A program made the translations under genes and the position numbers. A DNA stretch of 12,546 nt from Acanthamoeba castellanii str. Neff (taxonomy: Eukaryota; Discosea; Longamoebia; Acanthamoebidae): the NCBI RefSeq assembly GCF_000313135.1, contig NW_004457477.1:78956-91501 (forward strand), written 5' to 3'. Shown piece after piece: positions 1 through 6,128 of the stretch. Below the pieces are notes generated by a model. That model made no database searches and was not told the origin of the DNA. It saw nothing but the letters and a program-made list of their open reading frames with translations. Numbering within the stretch: position 1 is the stretch's first letter; each line of letters begins with the position of its first letter.

Positions 1-14
1 TGACTCTACTTCAG
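1..14 (+). other. 3' end of an eEF1A intron (branch-like TGAC, pyrimidine tract, CAG)
   Basis: The first 14 bases read tgactctacttcag. Read as coding they would put Leu where eEF1A has the invariant Ser of T-S-Q-A-D. Read as an intron end they leave a perfect exon start at 15. The TGAC resembles the branch-like CTGAC/TTGAC seen upstream of several other acceptors here. Confidence 0.85.
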
Positions 15-1034
15 GCTGATGTGGCTATTCTCGTCATCGCCTCCGGTGAGGGTGAGTTCGAGGCCGGTATCTCGAAGAACGGTCAGACCCGTGAGCACGC
101 CCTGCTCGCCTTCACCCTCGGTGTCAAGCAGATGATCGTGGTCTGCAACAAGATGGACAACGTCAACTGGGCCGAGAACCGTTACAACGAGATCCAGCGT
201 GAGGTGTCGGGCTACCTGAAGAAGGTCGGCTACAACCCCAAGAACATCCCGTTCGTCCCGATCTCCGGCTTCCACGGTGACAACATGGTGGACCGCACCG
301 ACAAGATGCCGTGGTACAAGGGTCCCACGCTCCTCGAGGCCCTCGACGACATCAAGCCCCCCAAGCGCCCCATGGACAAGCCCCTCCGCGTGCCCCTCCA
401 GGACGTCTACAAGATCGGCGGTATCGGTACCGTGCCCGTCGGCCGTGTCGAGACTGGCGTGCTCAAGCCCGGCATGGTGGTGACCTTCGCCCCCGTGAAC
501 GTGACCACTGAGGTCAAGTCCGTCGAGATGCACCACGAGGCCCTCCCCGAGGCCGTGCCCGGTGACAACGTCGGCTTCAACGTCAAGAACGTCTCCATCA
601 AGGACATCCGTCGCGGTAACGTCGCCGGTGACTCCAAGAAGGACCCGCCCCAGGAGACTGAGGACTTCACCGCCCAGGTCATCATCCTCAACCACCCTGG
701 TCAGATCCACGCTGGCTATGCCCCCGTGCTCGATTGCCACACCGCCCACATTGCCTGCAAGTTCAAGGAGCTCCTCGAGAAGGTCGACCGTCGTTCGGGT
801 AAGAAGATGGAGGACAACCCCAAGGCCGTCAAGTCTGGCGACGCCGCCATGGTGCTCCTCATCCCCTCGAAGCCCCTCTGCGTCGAGACCTTCACCGACT
901 ACCCGCCCCTCGGCCGCTTCGCCGTCCGTGACATGAGGCAGACCGTCGCCGTCGGCGTCATCAAGGCCGTCACCCGCAAGGACCCCAAGGCCGGTAAGGT
1001 TACCGCCTCGGCCAAGAAGGCCGGCAAGAAGTAA
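1..1034 (+). CDS. EEF1A: Translation elongation factor 1-alpha (eEF1A), 3' portion; last exon 15-1034
   Basis: eEF1A is the GTPase that delivers aminoacyl-tRNA to the ribosomal A site in the cytosol. The coding exon starts at 15, right after an intron end (tgactctacttcag), and opens with A-D-V-A-I-L-V-I-A. This aligns near residue 109 of standard eEF1A; it is preceded in the family by T-S-Q, which must sit on the upstream exon. The P-loop, switch I and DAPGHRD region are therefore outside the window. Visible here are the G4 motif NKMD (about 144-155), domain II ([20 protein letters not shown]) and domain III to the lysine-rich end KKAGKK and TAA at 1032-1034. Codons end almost always in C or G with strong bias, as expected for a very highly expressed gene. 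The call is near certain from sequence identity across 339 codons. Confidence 0.98.
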   Translation, partial: TLLQADVAILVIASGEGEFEAGISKNGQTREHALLAFTLGVKQMIVVCNKMDNVNWAENRYNEIQREVSGYLKKVGYNPKNIPFVPISGFHGDNMVDRTDKMPWYKGPTLLEALDDIKPPKRPMDKPLRVPLQDVYKIGGIGTVPVGRVETGVLKPGMVVTFAPVNVTTEVKSVEMHHEALPEAVPGDNVGFNVKNVSIKDIRRGNVAGDSKKDPPQETEDFTAQVIILNHPGQIHAGYAPVLDCHTAHIACKFKELLEKVDRRSGKKMEDNPKAVKSGDAAMVLLIPSKPLCVETFTDYPPLGRFAVRDMRQTVAVGVIKAVTRKDPKAGKVTASAKKAGKK

Positions 1035-1274
1035 ATCGCCTCCCCCCCGATTTGCTCCTCGCTCGGGATCGACGATCCCTCCAGCTCTCTGTGTTCCGCT
1101 TGTCTCTGTACCGCTGTGCGTTCCTTTCGCAGTAAAACTTAGTCAACCCCATCTCTTGCCTCTCCTTTGGACGCGTCTCGTCTTTCCCACATCCACTGCA
1201 TCGATCAATCCCGCAATACATCTTGGCGTGTAAAAAGGCGCCAAAGCGATTTTCAACTTTTGCACTAAATCGCA
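1035..1274 (+). promoter_or_regulatory. eEF1A 3' UTR and TDP1 promoter region
   Basis: This is the 240 bp between the eEF1A stop and the TDP1 start. AGTAAA at 1131-1136 is a possible variant poly(A) signal for eEF1A. The TGTAAAAAGG element at about 1229-1238 lies about 40 bp upstream of the TDP1 ATG and is a TATA-like candidate. No RNA gene or other ORF is supported. Both sites are guesses from position and composition. Confidence 0.35.
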
Positions 1275-3921
1275 ATGGAGGATGAAGATGAGCAATTACG
1301 TAGGGCAATAGAGCTCTCCATGCAGTCATCTGCGCCCAGCACGGCTCACCTTCGCGAGGACACGCTTGAGGAAGATGAGGAGCTTGCCAGGGCCATTCAG
1401 CTATCCCTTGAGGGGAAATGCACCACTGGCCCTGTGCATCGCTCCTCATCCTTGCCCGCAGCACGAACGGCAGACGATGTGTGCGCGCAGGGCCGACTCT
1501 TCGTCCTCAACGAAATCAAGGGCCTTAGGGGCGCAGATGCCAATTCGGGCTGCATCAGCATCCGCAAACTCGTGCGGCCGGTGCCCGCCCAATCTGCAGA
1601 TGTGAAATTTCATCCGCTGTATGCAAACATTCATCTGCTCTGGTTGGCTGACTCTGCTCCGCGCAGGAGTCTCTGGTGGCGGCGTTGGTGACGTCCTTCA
1701 CGGAGGACGTCGAGTGGGTGCTCTCCGTCATTCCGCCCACCATCCCGATCACTCTCGTGCGCCACTGGGAGGAACCGGACAGGGTACACACGGCACACGC
1801 GACACACGGCACACACCACACTACCTCACTATGTGTCGCGCCGGCTTCTAGGAAGGCGAGGTGCGGATCAGCAGGAACATCAGGGTCATCCATCCGCCCC
1901 TGGCGTTGCCCGGGTTCGGCGGCGGCCAGGCCATGCGCGCCAAGATGCACGCCAAGCTCATGCTCCTCCGGTATCGCGACAACACCCTGCGCGTCGTCGT
2001 CACCTCAGCCAACCTCGCCCAGCCGGTACCGCGCGTGCTAGACACACACACCGCTGAGTTGAGCCGCTTGGGCGATTAGACACGCACAGAGCTAGCCTGA
2101 CAGCTGCTACAATCACACAAGGACTACGAACTGGTGGGCCAGACGGTGTGGTACCAGGACTTCCCCAAGAAGCAGCAGAAGAGCAGCGGCCAGCAGCCGG
2201 CCAGTCCGTTCGAAGAGACGCTCACGCAGTTCTTGGTCGCGCTGAAGGTGCAACCCACCTCCAATCGATCTTGCCGCATTCGCGACAATGATCCATTGAT
2301 CACGACGTGGCCTCACACACTTGACTCTCATCAATTGCGGCGCCGCGCCACGTCAGGCCGACGAAGGGTTCCTGCGGGAGTACGACTTCAGCAAGGCCGC
2401 GGCCGACCTGGTCGTCAGCGTGCCCGGCTTCCACCGAGGCAAGCACGTACGTACAGCTGCGCTCCACCTTCTTCCGTCTCTTTACCGTCTGCTTTCCGTT
2501 TCGTGTGAACTCACGGTGTTCGCTTGGGGGAAACTCAGAAAATGGACGCGGTGGGCCATACGCGCCTGCGGGCGCTGCTCAGGGACTTCCAGTGGCCGCC
2601 CGCCGACGAACTACGAGACGACAACATCTATTACCAGGTGGGTTGAACACACACCATCTTCCACTTCCTCCCTGGTCACTGATCTCACCACTGCTATCGG
2701 TCATACACAGACGTCGTCGTTGGGCGCGCTCTACGAGTCGTTCGTGTCAGAGTTCAAGGAGAGCGCCTCATCGGGGGTGTTCGCATCGTCATCCTCTGCG
2801 CGTACGACGACGACGACGACGACCACCGCCACGTCGTCCACTACCACATCCACGAGCCGATCGTCGGCGCCGGCCAAGCGAAAGCGGGACGAAAGCGAAC
2901 CGGCCTGGCCCGTGTCGGCCTCCGGCAGATCAACCAACAAACGACCAAGAACGGCGGAGGCCGACACGGCCAGCCACCGAAAGGGGAAGAAGAAAGAAAA
3001 TGAAAGCGAACACGACGGCGATGAGGGCGACTTCGTTGAAGAGAAGGGCACCAAATCGAAGAACAAAGCTTCGTCATCGGCGACGCGAGGGAAGAAGGGC
3101 GTCGCCGCCCCCGCCACAGCGACGTCGGCCACGACTGCACGACGACCAGAACTGAGCCTCGCGATTCTGTATCCGTCGATGGACGCGGTGCGGAGCGCGC
3201 GGCCCGAGTACCGCGTGGGCGCCGGCTACCTGTTCCTGCAGGAGAAGCACTGGAGCGCCAAGTCCTTCCCGCGCGCCCTCTTCCACGACATCTGGCCCTC
3301 GTCCCACCGCCCCGCACGCCACGGCATCCTCCTCCACTCCAAGGTGCACCACCTTCGCTTTTATTTATTTATTTGTATTTATTTATTTATTTGATATATG
3401 ATTTGGGTTGAGGCGTGTGTGTGACGTCATACATATATGTATGTCGACAGGTGGTGTGTCGGCTGGCGACGCACCGGTCGGGCCGACGCTACGGCTGGGT
3501 CTACGCAGGCTCGCACAATCTGTCCGCCGTGCGTATACCCTCCTCCGCTCACCTGTTGTGCGCGCTTGCGTTCGGGCGGCTACTAACTTTGGAAACACAC
3601 GACACACGCACGACACGACACGCACACGCGGCACACGACACATTGCACTACACACGATAGGCGGCGTGGGGCCGATTGCAGAAGGGAGGCACGCAGCTGT
3701 TCATTTCCAACTTCGAGATCGGGGTGGTGCTCAAACACCCCTACCAAGGAGCGCAGGCGGGCGATGAAGGTGCAGACGACGACGACGACGACGTGGTGGT
3801 GGTGCTCCCCGCCGGTCCGGAGTGGGAGCGCAATCTGCCCTTCATGGTCCCGCCTCCGGCCTACACCGACGACAGCGAGCCCTTCATCGGCGACAAGTAC
3901 TTTTCCGGCGCCGGCCACTGA
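1275..3921 (+). CDS. TDP1: Tyrosyl-DNA phosphodiesterase 1, nine exons, with two UIMs
   Basis: TDP1 removes topoisomerase I peptides and other adducts from DNA 3' ends in the nucleus (family PF06087). Exons: 1275-1580, 1667-1783, 1852-2025, 2122-2247, 2357-2446, 2539-2637, 2711-3343, 3451-3528, 3661-3921; 627 aa. All eight introns are phase 0 and GT-AG. Residues 4-19 and 32-47 are ubiquitin-interacting motifs (acidic start, A-x-x-x-S: RRAIELSM and ARAIQLSL). The first catalytic set is MHAKLMLL (H174, K176) with N195 in TSANL. The second is LLHSK (H513, K515) with N538 in AGSHNLS, followed by AAWGRLQKGGTQL. The spacing closely matches human TDP1. Between the two halves, after SEFKES, lies a low-complexity insertion of about 129 aa (residues 323-451). 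Total length is close to the human 608 aa. The protein should be catalytically competent; exon ends are hand-predicted. Confidence 0.93.
1784..1851 (+). repeat. CACACGG-type simple repeat filling TDP1 intron 2
   Basis: Intron 2 runs from gtacacacgg to cttctag. Its first 40 bases are degenerate CACACGG/CACACGC units, giving an almost pure AC-rich, alternating purine-pyrimidine tract starting at the donor itself. Confidence 0.8.
2765..3151 (+). other. Low-complexity, NLS-rich insertion encoded inside TDP1
   Basis: About 129 codons in exon 7 separate the conserved SEFKES from LSLAILYPS, two blocks that lie close together in human TDP1. The segment has a run of eight Thr, partly encoded by an ACG repeat, then Ser/Thr-rich sequence. 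Basic clusters AKRKRDE and NKRPRTAE look like nuclear localisation signals, followed by HRKGKKKEN, an acidic stretch and KGTKSKNK. It is coding: the frame stays open and no plausible intron removes it cleanly. It is probably a disordered surface loop. Confidence 0.75.
3361..3392. repeat. (TTTA)n microsatellite in TDP1 intron 7
   Basis: The tract ttatttatttatttg is followed by tatttatttatttattt inside the intron 3344-3450. It is strongly AT-rich against a GC-rich background. Confidence 0.9.
3594..3658 (+). repeat. CACACGA/CACGACA degenerate repeat in TDP1 intron 8
   Basis: The second half of the intron 3529-3660 consists of CACACGACACACGCACGACA-like units up to the acceptor gatag. It resembles the repeat in TDP1 intron 2 and those in the receptor introns. 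Confidence 0.8.
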
Positions 3922-3989
3922 CACTCACTCGAACCCGACCCACCACTCAAAATGCATGGCGAGTTTGGTTTCTTCTTCTTCTTCTTTCG

Positions 3990-5463
3990 CTACAGACCGG
4001 TCGATGTGGTTGTGAGTTCGGTGATGGTGGTGGTCTCCGCCACCGACGGCTTATCGTTGGCCTCCTGCTCGTTCTCGTTGTCGTCTTCGAAGACCTGCGC
4101 CACGCACAGTTCCAGCAGGCACGCCAGGTTGAGCTGCGTCACCGACGAGATCTCGACGTAGGTCACCGCCTCGACGCGCTTGGCCAGCTGCTCGGCCTCC
4201 TCCCTCTCCACCTTCCGCCTCGTCCGCCTCCTGTTCGCCTCCGCCGCCACCGCCGCCACCATCGTCTCGCCATCATCGCCGAACAGCGATCGTTGGTCGC
4301 ACTCTGAATGGAGATGATGGTCATCATCATCGTCGTCGTCGGCTTCGTCGGCGATGTCGGCCTTGGTGCCGACCAGGATCTTGACGCACGGCGTGCCCCA
4401 GGTCTTGATCTCTTCGGTCCAGTACCGCGCGATGTTGGCGAACGAGGCGCGGTTGGTCACGTCGAACGCGAGGATGAACACGTCGACGTCCTTGTAGTGC
4501 CACGGCCGCAGGTGGCGGAAGCCCTCGTACTCGCCCGCCGTGTCGAGGAACTCGATCACGATCTCCCGTCGCTCCTTGACCGCCTCCACCGTCGCCACCG
4601 CCTCCTCGGCCTCCTTCTTGATCTCTTTCATGTTCTCCTTCTCCTTCTCTTCATCATCATCATCATCATCAATCTCCATCTTCTTCTTCTGCTTCATCAG
4701 CTCATCGTCGTCGTCGTCGTCGTTGGCTTTTCGTTTGCGGTGCTGCTGGAGGTGTTCGAGGAGGAGGGACTTGGAGCTGAGGCAGTAGTTGAAGTAGAGC
4801 CAGTCGTAGATGGTCGAGGGCAGGTCGAGGCCGGCCGGGTAGCGGCCCTCGCGCCACGTGGCCAGCAGCGTCGACTTGCCCACTCCTGCCCCGAAACACC
4901 ACAACAAATGAGCTTCCAGCCCACAACACGCACCACCGCACACGCACACGCACACGCACACGCACACGCACACGCACACGCAACATGATGGTGTGGACAC
5001 GCAGCGATGGTGTGGCAGCGGTACCGGAATCGCCGATGCAGGCGCAGCGCATGATGTTGGGCTTGAGCGGGTGGAAGCGCCGCTTGGATGGTCGCATGGT
5101 ATTGGAGATGAGCGACAGCGTGGCCTCGCCCATGTTGCTCACCGTCTCCAGCGCCGCCGTCGCCTCGTCCAACGCACTGTTGGCCAGTTGCGATATTCCT
5201 AATAAATAACAACAATAAAATTAAAATTAAAATAATAATAATTGTAATAAATAAACAAGAAGGCGAGGGCACCTTCCACCGTCTCTTTGCCTGCTTGGGC
5301 CACGCCTTCAACACCTTGCCGTGTCGCCTGAGCGCAACCAATTGATGGATTCAATAAAAAAGATGTGCATCGAATTTGATGGGCGCGAGTGGTGAGGACG
5401 TACGTGGACCGCGCTGTCGGTGAGTGCCTCGATCTCCTTCACCATGCTTCGCATGAAATTCAT
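3990..5463 (-). CDS. Rho-like small GTPase with helical N-terminal extension and acidic insertions
   Basis: Minus-strand exons: 5463-5404, 5327-5273, 5198-5025, 4885-3990; 394 aa, intron phases 0, 1, 1. The start ATG at 5463 is the first in frame after a stop at 5544-5542. Residues 1-90 look like amphipathic helix (GVEGVAQAGKETVEG, then SQLANSALDEATAALET). G1 is GDSGVGKST (94-102), split by intron 3. Switch I is probably PSTIYD (T121). G3 is DTAGEYEG (211-218) followed by HLRPWHY, typical of Rho. G4 is TKAD (270-273) and G5 EISSVTQ. Two insertions stand out: about 134-201, with two six-Asp runs and Lys/Glu stretches, and one after TKAD with seven Asp. The Ras Gln61 position holds Glu. The C-terminus (TSTGL) has no CAAX box. 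A membrane-signalling switch is likely, partner unknown. A Miro- or Roco-type fragment is less likely because no extra domain is seen. Confidence 0.85.
4939..4982. repeat. (CACACG)n microsatellite in GTPase intron 3
   Basis: About seven uninterrupted CACACG units lie inside the intron 5024-4886, which itself splits the P-loop codons. The sense strand reads GTGTGC. Alternating purine-pyrimidine sequence of this kind can adopt Z-DNA. Confidence 0.95.
5199..5272 (-). other. AT-rich intron 2 of the GTPase gene
   Basis: This 74-nt intron starts gtgccc and ends ttatttattag. Most of it is A/T only (taataa, aataaa, aattaa units), in sharp contrast with the flanking exons. Confidence 0.75.
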
Positions 5464-5861
5464 CTTGCGTTCGCTTCGTGTGATGGCGAAGTGAAGGCCT
5501 TTGTTATTATATTCCTCTTTCTGGCCAACTTGTGTTTGAACCTAAGGGTCTGTCGTTCGTTCGTCAAGACCCAGAGCGCAGGAGAGCTGGCCGGCAGCAG
5601 AAGGGGAGGATCAAGGCCCACCAACACAAACCTGGAGGGAAGCAAACGAAAAACGTTTCGATCTCCAACTCCGACACAACACACTGGCCCCGATAACCCA
5701 GAACCAGAAGAAGAATGTGGAATTCCCCAAGGCCAGCTGCATTGCCTTCTGCTTATGCCTCACCACCACCAACTACGCTCAGCCTCGGCATTGCCCTCAA
5801 GAAGATCTGCCGAGCAGCCTGGTTTAAGATGGCAAAACGAAACGGTTTAAGAGCAAAAAGA
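5464..5861 (-). promoter_or_regulatory. Intergenic region: GTPase promoter and tRNA 3' flank
   Basis: The 398 bp between the GTPase start codon and the tRNA holds no supported gene. TATAATAA on the minus strand (5511-5504) lies about 40 bp upstream of the GTPase ATG and is a TATA-like candidate. The motif GGTTTAAGA occurs twice, at 5821-5829 and 5844-5852, just downstream of the tRNA. Open frames here lack family resemblance and biased codon use. Confidence 0.4.
5855..5859 (-). terminator. RNA polymerase III T5 terminator of tRNA-Ile
   Basis: The minus strand reads TCTTTTTGC immediately after the tRNA 3' end, a run of five T two bases past the discriminator base. This is the expected position and form for Pol III termination. 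Confidence 0.85.
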
Positions 5862-5934
5862 TGGCCAGTGTGGGGATCGAACCCACGACCTTGGCGTTAT
5901 TAGCACCACGCTCTACCAACTAAGCTAACCGGCC
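5862..5934 (-). tRNA. tRNA-Ile(AAU): tRNA-Ile, anticodon AAU
   Basis: The 73-nt minus-strand sequence folds as a full cloverleaf with no intron. The acceptor stem GGCCGGT pairs with ACTGGCC (one G-U), with discriminator A and no encoded CCA. The D arm is GCTTAGTTGGTAGAGC. The anticodon stem TGGTG/CGCCA (one G-U) carries loop CTAATAA, so the anticodon is AAU and reads Ile codons, presumably through inosine at position 34. The T arm is GTGGG-TTCGATC-CCCAC. Internal A box (TTAGCTTAGTTGG) and B box (GGTTCGATCCC) are intact. The sequence closely matches eukaryotic cytosolic tRNA-Ile(AAU). Confidence 0.98.
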
Positions 5935-6128
5935 CTTGCTTCAGTGGCCATTGTTACATGTATCTGCCTTCGAGTGGATAGCATCGCGGGCCTCCAGACG
6001 AAGCTGGCGTGTGCTCTCTCGCTACACAATGAATTCATCATCATGGGATTCATAAGATCAAGAAGGTGGCCTACTGGACCTTACCACTGGCAACATGCAG
6101 CCTTTTGAAATGTACAAAGCGCATTGGA

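Noticed and set aside
6..749. 247-codon open frame on the minus strand opposite eEF1A
   Set aside because: It is a shadow of the highly biased GC3 codons of eEF1A; no family resemblance and the sense strand is certain.
4308..4988. 226-codon plus-strand open frame opposite the GTPase
   Set aside because: The minus strand carries ordered G1, G3, G4 and G5 motifs; the plus frame is low-complexity Val/Leu/Asp and runs into the intronic CACACG repeat.
5389..5850. 153-codon plus-strand open frame in the GTPase promoter region
   Set aside because: No recognisable domain or biased codon use, and it covers the GTPase first exon; probably chance.
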